From Clostridium estertheticum (lineage in GTDB: Bacteria; Bacillota; Clostridia; Clostridiales; Clostridiaceae), in assembly GCF_011065935.2 (NCBI RefSeq), contig NZ_JAAMNH020000001.1, positions 1,881,001 through 1,945,000 of the forward strand: a DNA stretch of 64,000 nt, written 5' to 3'. Of the stretch, positions 36,041 to 45,820 are shown one piece after another (the stretch's first letter is position 1; each line of letters begins with the position of its first letter). The position numbers and the translations under genes are program-made. Under the pieces are notes generated by a model. That model was not told where the DNA came from. It saw nothing but the letters and a program-made list of their open reading frames with translations, and did no database searches.

Positions 36041-36893
36041 AATTATCACACCCCCAAATATTAAAGGTTAATAGATTTTCAACACTAGGGTTAGTGCCTT
36101 TGATGTCTTTAAAATATTCATGTGCTTTTTCTCTTAAGATCAAACCCTCAAAAGCAATTTCACCTTTTCTAATTCCAATAAACTGATGCTCAAGCCCCTT
36201 TAGGTCTTCAATGCCTCCAGTTAACACAATATATTTTTCTTCAAGTTTATCAATTGAAAGGCTTTCTATTATTGTACCACCATGAATTAAGGTTATATAA
36301 TCGGCTATTTTATCTAAATCTGAGGTAATATGTGTTGAAAAGAATACTGATTTCTCTCCATCAGACACAAATTCACGAAGTATATCTAAAATCTCAATTC
36401 TTGCAACGGGATCAAGTCCTCCGGTAGGTTCATCAAGAATTAAAAGGTTTGGCTGGTGTGCAAAGGCAAGAGCGAACATTGCTTTTGTTTTCATACCCTT
36501 AGAAAATTCACCTATTTTTTGCTTTAAGGGAATTCTCCATTTGGAAACATAGTTATTGAAAATATCCTCACTCCAATTATCATAAAATAAGCTAAGGGCT
36601 TTTGCATGATTGTGCACAGTAGAGGTGCTTATAAAATAATCTTCATCTGGTACATAGCCAATATGTGACTTTACGTATATCTCTTCTTTAACATTATCTT
36701 TCCCCAAAATTTTAATTTGTCCTGAGGTTTTTCCTATTGCATTTAATATTAACTTAATAGTAGTAGTTTTACCTGCTCCATTTTGTCCTATAAATCCCAT
36801 AATGCATCCTTTTTCAAGGGTAAAAGTTACATTATCCAACTTAAAATCCATAAACTCTTTATTTAAATTTAAAACTTCTAATATATTCTCCAT
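36024..36893 (-). CDS. ABC exporter ATPase, YtrB-like
   Basis: 289 residues. Walker A GQNGAGKTT near residue 37, signature FSKGMKTKAMFALAF near 133, Walker B LLILDEPTGGLDPVAR near 154 and H-loop STHI near 190. The LSGGQ position reads FSKGM, as in the Ytr/bacitracin-type exporters. A ~70-residue C-terminal extension follows. Its start lies three bases after the GntR gene. Confidence 0.88.
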   Translation of the reverse strand: MENILEVLNLNKEFMDFKLDNVTFTLEKGCIMGFIGQNGAGKTTTIKLILNAIGKTSGQIKILGKDNVKEEIYVKSHIGYVPDEDYFISTSTVHNHAKALSLFYDNWSEDIFNNYVSKWRIPLKQKIGEFSKGMKTKAMFALAFAHQPNLLILDEPTGGLDPVARIEILDILREFVSDGEKSVFFSTHITSDLDKIADYITLIHGGTIIESLSIDKLEEKYIVLTGGIEDLKGLEHQFIGIRKGEIAFEGLILREKAHEYFKDIKGTNPSVENLLTFNIWGCDNYEKNY

Positions 36894-36895
36894 TT

Positions 36896-37270
36896 TTATT
36901 CCCCCCTATATATGTTTTCAATTATATTTATAATATTTTCTTTGGTTACCCCAGCTTCCATTATTTTAAGGGTCATATTCTCATATTCCTTAATTAATTG
37001 ATTGTTTCTTTCTAATAACAATTTTGACACATCCACAGTATTTACAAAAGTACCCTTGCCAGACACTGTATATATAAGGCCTTCATGTTCTAAATCTGTA
37101 TATGACCTTTTTGTGGTAATAGTGCTCACATTTAATTCCTTGGCTAGCTGCCTAACTGACGGGAGAGTGTCGTTGAATTGAAGTTTTCCACAAAGTATAT
37201 TTGATTTAATAGAAGCTTTTATTTGTTCATACATAGGTAAGTCACTTGTATAATCTATAGTAATATTCAT
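36896..37270 (-). CDS. GntR-family regulator, YtrA subfamily
   Basis: 124 residues. The winged HTH occupies residues ~10-75 (LPMYEQIKASIKSNILCGKL, LPSVRQLAKELNVSTITTKR). A short C-terminal dimerisation helix follows, as in YtrA; there is no effector domain. It probably represses its own ABC operon until a cell-wall antibiotic or related signal appears. ATG 37270 has GAGAGGTGA upstream. Confidence 0.9.
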   Translation of the reverse strand: MNITIDYTSDLPMYEQIKASIKSNILCGKLQFNDTLPSVRQLAKELNVSTITTKRSYTDLEHEGLIYTVSGKGTFVNTVDVSKLLLERNNQLIKEYENMTLKIMEAGVTKENIINIIENIYRGE

Positions 37271-37314
37271 AAATTCACCTCTCTCCAACTAGCTTATATA
37301 ATATGTAATAGTGT

Positions 37315-37358
37315 GTATACCATATATATACGATATCGCACATTGAACTTATTGTCAA
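37315..37358 (-). promoter_or_regulatory. Promoter and candidate YtrA-type operator
   Basis: On the minus strand TTGACA (37358-37353), a 17-base spacer and TATCGT (37335-37330) form a promoter. GTATA-N7-TATAC (37315-37331) overlaps the -10 edge and start site, a good place for autorepression by the GntR protein. Confidence 0.65.
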
Positions 37359-37425
37359 TAAATTTAATGTTATACTTGTAATTTAGTAACTTTAAATATG
37401 CTTTAGAAAGGACTGAACAAAATTC

Positions 37426-38016
37426 ATGAAATTGGTATGTTTTGGAGATAGCTTAACCTATGGATATGGGATTACAAGAGGGAAATGTTGGGTAGATTTA
37501 ATTAGAAAAAAATTAGATGTAGAAGTTATAAACCAAGGTTTTAATGGCGAAACAGCTGCTGGTATGATTTCTAGGTCTTATACTGACATAGTAGAAAACA
37601 CTCCAAGTTATGTAATTATAATGGGTGGTAGTAATGATTTTTTAATGGGGTATACGGTTAATAGCGTTGAAATGAAAATAAGCCTCCTAATTAAGGAAGC
37701 AAAAGAACATGGAATAATACCTATTATAGGTATACAAACTCCAATAGACAAAGATTTAGCTTTCGAAGGCTGGAGTGCTGATGTTGACTATTTAAAAGTA
37801 AATGAAAAGATCAAAATGTACAGGCAGTGGGTATTAAACTATTGCAATGAAGAACATGTATTGTTTATAGACTTTTATAGTGCGTTAGAAACTGCTAAAA
37901 AAACTTTATATCCTAAACAACTGTACATTGATGGGATTCATCTAACAGAAAAAGGTCATGAAATTATGAGTGAATGTGCATTATTAGCGATTTCAGAAGG
38001 AGAGCTTTACCATTGA
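37426..38016 (+). CDS. SGNH/GDSL-family esterase or lipase
   Basis: 196 residues, cytoplasmic. Block I FGDSLTYGYG holds the catalytic Ser (residue 8), block II has a Gly near INQGFNGET, block III is GGSNDF and block V is DGIHLTEKG with the catalytic Asp and His. Such enzymes deacylate sugars, lipids or thioesters; substrate unknown. It is divergent from the GntR operon and followed by a terminator. Confidence 0.9.
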   Translation: MKLVCFGDSLTYGYGITRGKCWVDLIRKKLDVEVINQGFNGETAAGMISRSYTDIVENTPSYVIIMGGSNDFLMGYTVNSVEMKISLLIKEAKEHGIIPIIGIQTPIDKDLAFEGWSADVDYLKVNEKIKMYRQWVLNYCNEEHVLFIDFYSALETAKKTLYPKQLYIDGIHLTEKGHEIMSECALLAISEGELYH

Positions 38017-38042
38017 TACTAGCATGGTGGATGTAACTTAGA

Positions 38043-38069
38043 AAAATAGTGCCTTTAGGGCACTATTTT
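38043..38069 (+). terminator. Terminator after the SGNH gene
   Basis: 11-base arms (38043-38053 and 38059-38069) with an A/T outer stem. Confidence 0.8.
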
Positions 38070-38070
38070 A

Positions 38071-38100
38071 TTGCCACTTGCCACGTGGGTGGCACCTTAA
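38071..38100 (+). repeat. GCCAC dispersed repeat, copy 1
   Basis: Starts TTGCCACTTGCCAC and continues GTGGGTGGCACCTTA. The 3' part folds as TGCCAC-GTGG-GTGGCA. It begins one base after the SGNH terminator and ends seven bases before the stop codon of the minus-strand DUF2785 gene. Confidence 0.85.
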
Positions 38101-38106
38101 GTTCAA

Positions 38107-38952
38107 CTATTTAAAATGATTTGGAGTTGTATTATTTAGTACTTGCTCTATTGTATCTATAAATGATTTTTTATCATTTCTTCTTTTAAGTCTAAAATAT
38201 AGTGCTGATAAAAAGTTTTTGCGATTACTTGTTAGATTGTGATCTTCTGGGTATTTGCCAGTCATTTTAATATTCTCAAAGCTTTTTATCCAATTTATGA
38301 ACTCTTCATCATTAAGAATTTCTCTCTCAATTATTTTGATAACTGCACCTATGAGCCTTTCGTCCTCGCAATTTATATAGGCATAATGATTTATACATAC
38401 CTTCTCTTCTATTGCTTCTAATATATCTATTAATTCTGGCTTCTTAATTTCTTTGCAGTTTGCAATTTGACTAAACACATCACCTGTATGAGCAGTTGAA
38501 TGTGCCCAGCCCTTGATTTCTACATACCCTCTTGTATCTTTTTCTTGTCTTGTATATCTTATTATCTCTGTACAAATCCTTTTTATTTCTTCTTCCGTTA
38601 AAAGGGGGTCCTCACTTTGGTTATGACGATATAGTATTGCTTGTATAATTAATAAAGTAAAGGCTCTATTAAAAACAGAATCATCTATATTTTTGCCAAT
38701 ATTATAAAATAGATGATTCTCACTTAATGATAATTTCAATAAATTTTTTACCTCTTCATCTGTTAAATGAATTTGAAAAATCATGTCAGAAAGAAGCTCT
38801 AAAATAAGTCCATCTCTAAGTTCAGAATCTATTGAACCTATATTTTCTAGCAGCTGTAGGGCTAGTTCATACTTATCTGTACCACTTGGAAGACTCCAGT
38901 TATTGTCTTTAATATCCATTAACTGCTGTTTTAATTGATTTATGTTTTTCAT
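38107..38952 (-). CDS. DUF2785 protein
   Basis: 281 residues, helical, cytoplasmic. The signature KGWAHSTAHTGDVF near residue 148 identifies DUF2785. The surrounding pattern (NRAFTLLIIQAILYRH, and RLIGAVIKIIEREIL) also fits. Function is unknown; no informative partner is adjacent. The H-x3-H-x2-D arrangement could suggest a metal site, which is speculation. Confidence 0.85.
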   Translation of the reverse strand: MKNINQLKQQLMDIKDNNWSLPSGTDKYELALQLLENIGSIDSELRDGLILELLSDMIFQIHLTDEEVKNLLKLSLSENHLFYNIGKNIDDSVFNRAFTLLIIQAILYRHNQSEDPLLTEEEIKRICTEIIRYTRQEKDTRGYVEIKGWAHSTAHTGDVFSQIANCKEIKKPELIDILEAIEEKVCINHYAYINCEDERLIGAVIKIIEREILNDEEFINWIKSFENIKMTGKYPEDHNLTSNRKNFLSALYFRLKRRNDKKSFIDTIEQVLNNTTPNHFK

Positions 38953-39216
38953 TTACTTATCTCCCTTGATATTGATTTGTAAAGATATTCAAAAATAACA
39001 TTGCTATTTTCCTATAAGACATATTTCATAATTATACCATGTAATTTAATTACAATGAAAGTTAAAAATATATTCTTAGAGAATTATTTACATATAATTA
39101 CGCCTATATAAATTCTAATACACTAAGAAATATTGATAATTGTGCAAATTAATGCTAAATTCTAGATATAAACAATAAATTCTAACTTATAGAAATATAT
39201 ATTTACGCATATTTAT
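38953..39216. other. AT-rich intergenic region
   Basis: Holds the minus-strand promoter side of the DUF2785 gene and presumably the start of the ABC-F leader. No coding signal was seen. Confidence 0.35.
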
Positions 39217-39256
39217 GAGCTGTAGATGGACATTAGTTCATTTACAGCTTATTTTT
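39217..39256 (+). promoter_or_regulatory. Leader hairpin before the ABC-F remnant
   Basis: Arms 39217-39228 and 39239-39250 pair at 10 of 12 positions plus wobble and are followed by ATTTTTG. The hairpin lies 47 bases before the ABC-F start. ABC-F resistance genes often carry such attenuators, so this may be a fossil one. Confidence 0.55.
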
Positions 39257-39296
39257 GTTAGTGTTTTTATGTACCTATAAAAAGAGAGGTATTAAA

Positions 39297-40286
39297 ATGA
39301 TTGAATTATCATTAAGAAATATAGAAAAATATAAAGTTTTTGAGATTTTGCGCTCAGCCTTTGAGGAGGTATTAGATGTTCGGGGTAAGATAGTGCAGCT
39401 TGAAAATAAAATGCAAATCCTTCAAGGGAAAAGCTTAGAAAATGCTATAAGTAAATATGGTGAACTTCAAGGAAAGTTTGAGCATATGGGTGGATATGAT
39501 ATTGATACAAATATAAAATATATTTGTATGGGATTAAAGATTGATGAGGATATGAAGGAAAGAACCTTCAGCACTTTAAGTGGAGGAGAAAAAACTATAA
39601 TTCTACTTGGGTCATTAAAAATTCTATTGATAGATTAAGAAGATGGGAAATGAAAGGGGGGTAGCGGTAAGTTCTATATCAAAGCTGCAAGTATGCAGAA
39701 AAGGTTAGATAAGATTGTTAAAATAGAAAAGCCGGCTTTGGAAAATAAGAAGATTAATATAGATTTTGCTTTAAGGGATAAAGAGGTTAATGAGGTATTA
39801 GAAATCAAAGGACTTTCTAAATCCTTCCATAATAAGATGCTCTTTAAAAATTTAGATTTAAAGGTTGAGTATGGGGACAAGCTTGCCATTGTTGGGGGAA
39901 ATGGAACAGGAAAAAGTACACTAGCCAAAATGCTTGTAAAAGAATGTGGCGCTGATGAAGGAATTATAAGATATGGTGAAGAGGTTAAAATAGGATATCT
40001 GGCACAAAATGTTACATTTACAAGCAATGAACAAACAGTGTTAGAAGCATTTAGAGACGATTTAACCATTTCACAGCAGAAAGTAAGGAGTGCCTTGGCA
40101 AAATTTCTATTTACTAAGGAGGATGTATTTAAAACCATAGGAACCTTGTCTGGTGGAGAAAGAGGTAGGCTTAGGCTTTGTAAACTCATGCAGCAAGACA
40201 TCAATTTGTTAATTTTAGATGAGCCTACCAACCACTTTGATATTAACTCAAGAGAAATGATAGAAAAATCTTTACTGGGGGAGTAA
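39297..40286 (+). pseudogene. Antibiotic-type ABC-F ATPase, decayed by internal deletions
   Basis: Begins MIELSLRNIEKY, then jumps to KVFEILRSAFEEV, so about 60 residues with the first Walker A are gone. The first signature LSGGEKT is followed by LKILLID and a stop where LLLDEPTNHLD is expected. The linker resumes FYIKAASMQKRLDKI. The second ATPase has GGNGTGKST, LSGGERGRLRL and LLILDEPTNHFD but ends LLGE before the switch His. The pattern resembles Clostridium ribosome-protection ABC-F proteins of the CplR/Lsa kind (~500 residues intact). All pieces remain in one frame, broken by two stops. Confidence 0.88.
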
Positions 40287-40288
40287 TA

Positions 40289-40324
40289 TTGCCACTTGCC
40301 ACTTGCCACGTGGGTGGCACCTTA
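40289..40324 (+). repeat. GCCAC dispersed repeat, copy 2
   Basis: Same element with three TTGCCAC units instead of two, then GTGGGTGGCACCTTA. It starts two bases after the ABC-F remnant stop and runs directly into a terminator. Confidence 0.85.
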
Positions 40325-40356
40325 GGCTATCTTACAAAACTGTAAGATAGCCTTTT
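40325..40356 (+). terminator. Terminator after the ABC-F remnant
   Basis: Perfect 12-base arms (40325-40336 and 40341-40352) then TTTT. Confidence 0.85.
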
Positions 40357-40456
40357 GTATTTGTAAGCGGGGCGACATGGAGTGTGAAGGATCTGTGAAG
40401 TATAATATGTATATAGTAATGAAAAAACGAGATATAAGAAAAGGGGAGAGATATAA

Positions 40457-41143
40457 ATGGAAGTTTTAAAGGTTGAAAATTTAACTAAAACTTATGGCGC
40501 AGGCGAAAATAAGGTAGAGGCACTTAAAAATATAAATTTATCAGTTTCTAAGGGAGAGTTTGTGGCAATTGTTGGAGCATCAGGTTCTGGCAAGAGTACA
40601 CTTCTTCATTTATTGGGAGGGCTCGATAGGCCTACAGCTGGGAATGTGGTTATTGATGGAGAAAGTATTTATGATTATAAGGAAGAAAAACTAGCTGTAT
40701 TTAGAAGAAGAAAGATAGGCTTTGTATTTCAGTTTTATAACCTATTACCTATTTTAGATGTAGAAGAGAATATAGCACTTCCAGCACTACTTGATAATGA
40801 TAAAGTTGATAAAATTTATCTAGAAGAACTTATTAAGGTATTAGGACTAAGTGCGCGGAAAAATCATCTTCCCTCAGAGTTATCAGGGGGACAGCAGCAA
40901 AGAGTTTCAATAGGCAGAGCAGTATTTAATAAGCCATCAATAATACTTGCCGATGAGCCTACAGGGAATCTTGACACTAAGAATTCAAAGGATGTTATAG
41001 AATTATTAAAGTTTACGGCTAAAAAATATAATCAGACATTAATACTTATTACCCATGATGTTAATATTGCAGCCATGGCTGATAGGGTTATAACAATAGA
41101 AGATGGTGAAATAATTTCTGATAAGCACCTGAAAGTAAGTTAG
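40457..41143 (+). CDS. ABC ATPase, LolD/BceA type
   Basis: 228 residues. Walker A GASGSGKST near residue 38, signature LSGGQQQRVSIGRA near 140, Walker B IILADEPTGNLD near 162 and H-loop THDV near 198. This MacB/LolD class drives mechanotransmission by FtsX-type permeases. It begins an operon with the permease 16 bases downstream and a two-component system after that. AAAGGGGAGAG precedes ATG 40457. Confidence 0.92.
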   Translation: MEVLKVENLTKTYGAGENKVEALKNINLSVSKGEFVAIVGASGSGKSTLLHLLGGLDRPTAGNVVIDGESIYDYKEEKLAVFRRRKIGFVFQFYNLLPILDVEENIALPALLDNDKVDKIYLEELIKVLGLSARKNHLPSELSGGQQQRVSIGRAVFNKPSIILADEPTGNLDTKNSKDVIELLKFTAKKYNQTLILITHDVNIAAMADRVITIEDGEIISDKHLKVS

Positions 41144-41159
41144 GGGGGAGGGATAAAAG

Positions 41160-43670
41160 ATGATAACAAGTTATAAACAACTTACCGGGAAATATTTAAA
41201 GAGAAACAAGAAAAGAACCACACTTACTATTATAGGAATAATGTTATCCGTTGCACTTATATCAACAATAGGACTTTTCTTTAATGGAATTCAGGATGCA
41301 CAGATACAGGATGCTAAAAACAGTGGAGGTTCATTCCATTTAGCATTTCAAAAAATAGATGAAAAATTAAGCTCTAAAATTATTAATAATCCAAAAGTAT
41401 CTAGGAGTGGATTTTATACAATAAGTGATGAAATAAAGATAGGTGATAAATTAGTTGTTAACATAATAACGGCAACAGATAAGGCCTTAGAGCTTTTTCC
41501 TTATAATGCTAAGAGTGGGAGATTACCAGAAAAGGAAAATGAAGTAGCAATGGAGAAGTGGGTCTTATCATATATTGATAAGGATGTTAAAGTAGGAGAT
41601 AAAATTAAAGTTGTGGGTAAGGAATATACTCTTGTAGGAATACTAGAGGATAATGTACAAAATCAGATAGATGGTAATGGACTAATTTTATCTAAAAATA
41701 ACGATATTAACAAACAAAATTCATCCTTACTGGTAGAAATAAGTTCAAAAACAAACTTGAAATCTGCGGTAAGCGAATTAAAGCAATTAGTTGATAAGGA
41801 TTCTGTTATGGAAAACAGCTATTTGTTACAAATGCAGGGAGCAGGGGATGCTGGTTCTGGCTTTGGAGGCTTATATGTAGCCATAGCAATAATAATTGGG
41901 ATAGTTGTAATTTCAACTATAGCAGTAATATATAACTCATTTCAAATAAGCGTTGTGGAAAGAATTAAGCAGTTTGGACTTTTAAGAGCAGTAGGAACAA
42001 CACCAAGACAAATTAGAAAGATTGTCCTAAGGGAGGCAACAATACTAGCCGCAATTGCGATTCCACTAGGACTAATATGTGGCATTATAGCTATCATTGG
42101 AATAAGTATTGCATTTAAATTAATTGGTGTAGATTCGGTTATGCCTATGAAAATTTCAGTATCACCTATGGTGTTATGTATCAGTGCAGCAGTAGGGCTA
42201 GTCTCAATATACCTATCTGCATTAGTTCCAGCGTTCTTCGCAGGCAAGATTTCACCACTGAATGCTATAAGTGGTAGAAACTCCATAACAAAGGAGAAAA
42301 TAAAGAGGCGAAAGAATGTACTTATTCAAAGAATATTTGGCTTTGAAGGAGCGTTGGCCGCAAAAAATATTAAGAGAAATAGAAAAAGATATAGAATAAC
42401 TGTTTTTTCAATTGTGATAAGTGTGGTATTATTTGTTACTTTTAAATCATTTATGGATATGTCATTGAATATATCCTCAGAAATTAATGAATCAAAAGGT
42501 ATTCACTTCTCAGTTGTAAGAGATAATAAAGGTACAACAGAAAAATCAACTATAGATAATAAAATACAAGATAATATAAAAGCATTGAAGTTAGTGGATA
42601 AGGTATACAGAGTATACGATTCATATTCTTTCGATATGGCAATCAGTAAAAATAGTGGGATTAAAGAAATTCAGGATATGAAGAATATATACAAAAAAAC
42701 GACTTTAGATGGAGTGGAAAAAATTCTTATGGAAAGTTCCATTGCAATATATGATGCGGATTCACTAGAAGTTTCTAAAAAATATCTAAAGTCAGGGAAT
42801 ATTGATATAGAAAAACTAAACAGTGAAAATGGAGTAATTTTAATCGATAAAAATAGAGTGTATGATCAAAATACTAAGAAAGAATATTTTGGTCCAATAG
42901 CAGATATAAAAGTAGGAGATGAAATAGATCTACAATTTAATGCCTTAGGTCAGGGTGAATCTAATAAAGCAAAAGTGGAATTTGCTAAAGGCAAGGTTCA
43001 AAAGGTAAAAGTTATGGCAATCCTTGAAAATGAACCATTTAACTATTGGGGATCTTCCAATGGATTAAAGATAGTCACAACAGAGGAAATGGCAAAAAAA
43101 ATAGTTAAGGGCAAGAACATTGTGCCTGCAAACTTAAACATATCTCTTAAGGATGTAAAGAATGAAGATGCAGCAAAAATAGCAATAGAGGCTGCCATAA
43201 AATCAAACCCTTCACTACAAGTAATAAATAATATAGATAGTAATAGAAAATCAAAGTCTGCAATATTAATGGTTCAAATATTATTGTATGGATTTGTATT
43301 GGTAGTTTCCTTAATAGGTAGTGTTAATATTGTAAATACATTAACAACAAACATTATACTGAGAAAAAGAGAATTTGCTACATTAAAATCCATAGGTCTA
43401 ACTCAAAAGGGCTTAAAGAAGATGATTGTGCTAGAAGGACTTCTCTATGGCATCGTCGGCGCTATATATGGTTCCATAATAGGTTGCATAATATCATTTC
43501 TACTGTTCAAATCAATGGGTGGATTTAGAGAGTTTGGATGGATGGTACCATGGCAGGCAATAACTATTGCAGCAGTTGCAGCTATAGTAATAGGTTATAT
43601 TTCAGTACTATCGCCACTTTCAAGAATTAAAAAAGAAAATTTAATACAAGCAGTTAGAGAAGATTATTAA
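41160..43670 (+). CDS. FtsX-family ABC permease, two FtsX modules
   Basis: 836 residues. A first membrane helix at ~20-40 is followed by a ~200-residue extracellular MacB-like domain. Three helices at ~240-365 form FtsX module 1, ending LSALVPAFFAGKISPLNAIS. A second module has a helix near 415, another extracellular domain and three helices at ~705-830, ending SPLSRIKKENLIQAVRE. Partners of the adjacent ATPase of this class expel or sense peptides and antibiotics, often signalling to a linked kinase. Substrate unknown. Confidence 0.9.
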   Translation: MITSYKQLTGKYLKRNKKRTTLTIIGIMLSVALISTIGLFFNGIQDAQIQDAKNSGGSFHLAFQKIDEKLSSKIINNPKVSRSGFYTISDEIKIGDKLVVNIITATDKALELFPYNAKSGRLPEKENEVAMEKWVLSYIDKDVKVGDKIKVVGKEYTLVGILEDNVQNQIDGNGLILSKNNDINKQNSSLLVEISSKTNLKSAVSELKQLVDKDSVMENSYLLQMQGAGDAGSGFGGLYVAIAIIIGIVVISTIAVIYNSFQISVVERIKQFGLLRAVGTTPRQIRKIVLREATILAAIAIPLGLICGIIAIIGISIAFKLIGVDSVMPMKISVSPMVLCISAAVGLVSIYLSALVPAFFAGKISPLNAISGRNSITKEKIKRRKNVLIQRIFGFEGALAAKNIKRNRKRYRITVFSIVISVVLFVTFKSFMDMSLNISSEINESKGIHFSVVRDNKGTTEKSTIDNKIQDNIKALKLVDKVYRVYDSYSFDMAISKNSGIKEIQDMKNIYKKTTLDGVEKILMESSIAIYDADSLEVSKKYLKSGNIDIEKLNSENGVILIDKNRVYDQNTKKEYFGPIADIKVGDEIDLQFNALGQGESNKAKVEFAKGKVQKVKVMAILENEPFNYWGSSNGLKIVTTEEMAKKIVKGKNIVPANLNISLKDVKNEDAAKIAIEAAIKSNPSLQVINNIDSNRKSKSAILMVQILLYGFVLVVSLIGSVNIVNTLTTNIILRKREFATLKSIGLTQKGLKKMIVLEGLLYGIVGAIYGSIIGCIISFLLFKSMGGFREFGWMVPWQAITIAAVAAIVIGYISVLSPLSRIKKENLIQAVREDY

Positions 43671-43782
43671 TAATAATCTTCTCTTTTCTTATTTACATCT
43701 GTAGGTTTGCTTTAACTTAACCAATAATTGAGGTATTATTAAGGTGTTAATACTTTGAAATACTTAGAATGAGGTGAACGAC

Positions 43783-44493
43783 ATGGATAGATTATTATTA
43801 GTAGAAGATGATGAATCATTGGCCCTTGGCATAGAGTTTTCCCTAAAAGATGGTGGATATGAGGTATCTAGAGTTTCAACTGTAGAAGGTGGAAAAAAAC
43901 TATTCCATCTAGAGCAGTTTGATTTGATTTTACTAGACGTAAACTTGCCTGATGGTAATGGATATGAATTATGTAAGTACATAAGAAACAAAAGTGATGT
44001 GCCCATAATATTTTTAACGGCTTGTGACGATGAGGTTAATATCGTTCAGGGGCTTGAAATAGGTGGGGATGATTATATAACAAAGCCTTTTCGCGTTAGA
44101 GAACTTTTATCAAGAATAAAGGCATCTATAAGGCGCAATTCTAAAAATGTAACGAGCTCTAAAGATATGTCAGTAGAAAGTATATTGAAAAGTGAAAATA
44201 TATTAGTTGATAATATAAAAGGAACAGTTAGAAAAAATGGTGAAATCATAAATCTTACAGCACAAGAATATAAGCTTTTATTGATATTTATGAATAAACC
44301 TAATGCTTTAATGAAGAGAGATGAGATATTGTGTGAATTATTAGAAGGGGAAGACCCTTTCTTTGATGAAAACACATTATCAGTTTATATTAAGAGGATA
44401 AGAGAGAAAATAGAAGACAATCCAAGAGACCCTCAGTATATAATTAATAAACGTGGACTAGGGTATAAGTGGAATAAGGATATACAGCACTGA
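43783..44493 (+). CDS. OmpR/PhoB-family response regulator
   Basis: 236 residues. The receiver domain has VEDDES at the start, phospho-acceptor Asp in ILLDVNLPDGNG near residue 50, and switch residues in LTACDD and TKPF. The C-terminal winged HTH spans ~135-232 (LTAQEYKLLLIF, SVYIKRIREKIED, RGLGYKW). ATG 43783 follows GAGGTG. It is co-directional with the kinase 26 bases downstream and the ABC pair 113 bases upstream, which it presumably regulates. Confidence 0.93.
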   Translation: MDRLLLVEDDESLALGIEFSLKDGGYEVSRVSTVEGGKKLFHLEQFDLILLDVNLPDGNGYELCKYIRNKSDVPIIFLTACDDEVNIVQGLEIGGDDYITKPFRVRELLSRIKASIRRNSKNVTSSKDMSVESILKSENILVDNIKGTVRKNGEIINLTAQEYKLLLIFMNKPNALMKRDEILCELLEGEDPFFDENTLSVYIKRIREKIEDNPRDPQYIINKRGLGYKWNKDIQH

Positions 44494-44519
44494 AGGTGCT
44501 AACTAAGGAGTAGAATAAT

Positions 44520-45758
44520 ATGAAGAGATATTTTATTAATTCTGAATTGAAAATAAGCAGCAGCGTTCTTTTGTTATTAATGACAATATTTTTACTTATT
44601 ACTTCTTTAGCTTTAAAAATTAGCCATGATAACTTAAAGGCTGATTATATAAAAAGCTTGGGAGCAATTGCTGAAAGGGTAGCTTTGAAAAATCCGGAAA
44701 TGGAGAAGGAAATTATACCTCTTATTACAAAAGAGGTTTCTAGGGATGAAGCTGCACGTGGAAGTGCTTTTTTAAAACAGTATGGGGTAACAAAGGATTT
44801 AGAGGATGCACTTTTCCCATATGTAAGTGGGGCAATTATAAAGAACAACTATTCCATTATTTTAATTTTTATTCTTATGACGACTATATTATTTACCCTA
44901 AATTATTTTCAACATAGTTTTTTTTATAAAAGGATAAGAAGATTAACGGACGCTGCAAAAAAGGTAGTGGAGGGAGATTATGACATAGCAATCAATGAAA
45001 GTAGAGAAGGGGATTTTTCAAAGCTGGCAATTTCTTTTAATTCTATGAGGGATATCATTAGAAGTAATTTAAGTGATCTAAGGCGTGAAAAACAATTTCT
45101 GGTGGAGTTATTATCAGATATATCTCATCAGCTAAAAACTCCACTCTCATCTGTAATTTTATATAATGATATTATGGTTACAAAGGAATTACCTCAAAAG
45201 CAAAGGTCCATGTTTTTGTTAAATAATCAAAACCAATTAGAAAAGATGAACTGGCTCATTAAAAATATACTAAAGCTAGCTAAATTAGATGCTAAAGCCA
45301 TAGAAATTGTGAAAGAGGAGCAAAGCTTAAATGAAACGGTGCAAGATGTAATAGATGCACTAGAAAGCAAAGCATCTGAGGCTAAGGTCGTTATTACGTT
45401 TAAAGAAAAAGAAGAGATAGTTTTTAAGCATGATAGATTGTGGCTTGAAGAGGCACTTATTAATATTATTAAAAATGGCATAGAACATACTCCTGTGGGC
45501 GGAACTATAAATTTAGAGCTAATGGAAAACCCTTTGTATATAAGAATTATAATAGAAGATACAGGAGAAGGTATAAGTGAGTCTGATTTGCCCAATATAT
45601 TTAAGCGGTTTTATAAAGCAAAAACCTCAAAGAAAAGTGAATCTATTGGAATAGGATTGGCCCTTTCAAAATCAATAGTTGAAGCGCATAATGGAATGAT
45701 TGAAGTTCGAAGTAAGGTAGACATAGGAACTAGATTTATTATTACATTTATAGTATAG
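44520..45758 (+). CDS. Membrane sensor histidine kinase
   Basis: 412 residues. Two membrane helices (~18-36 and ~114-132) enclose an extracellular domain of about 78 residues. Then come HAMP (~133-185), HisKA with SDISHQLKTPLSS near 202, N-box NIIKNGIEHTP near 317, and G boxes DTGEGISESDLP and GIGLALSKSIVEAH. The sizeable extracellular domain differs from the intramembrane-sensing BceS type and is closer to VncS/YclK-like kinases. It should phosphorylate the preceding regulator. Confidence 0.92.
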   Translation: MKRYFINSELKISSSVLLLLMTIFLLITSLALKISHDNLKADYIKSLGAIAERVALKNPEMEKEIIPLITKEVSRDEAARGSAFLKQYGVTKDLEDALFPYVSGAIIKNNYSIILIFILMTTILFTLNYFQHSFFYKRIRRLTDAAKKVVEGDYDIAINESREGDFSKLAISFNSMRDIIRSNLSDLRREKQFLVELLSDISHQLKTPLSSVILYNDIMVTKELPQKQRSMFLLNNQNQLEKMNWLIKNILKLAKLDAKAIEIVKEEQSLNETVQDVIDALESKASEAKVVITFKEKEEIVFKHDRLWLEEALINIIKNGIEHTPVGGTINLELMENPLYIRIIIEDTGEGISESDLPNIFKRFYKAKTSKKSESIGIGLALSKSIVEAHNGMIEVRSKVDIGTRFIITFIV

Positions 45759-45820
45759 GGAAATACATTTAAATAGGGTGTCTTTAGTAACTGCCACCTT
45801 ATCTAAATGTATCAAGAATC

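Noticed and set aside
39674..40309. 211-codon minus-strand frame opposite the ABC-F remnant
   Set aside because: It is antisense to clear ABC-F motifs, has Ser/Leu-rich low-complexity content and no ribosome site.
40457..45758. Classical BceAB-BceRS bacitracin module
   Set aside because: The kinase has a sizeable extracellular domain and the permease has two extracellular domains, unlike intramembrane-sensing BceS with its single-large-loop BceB.
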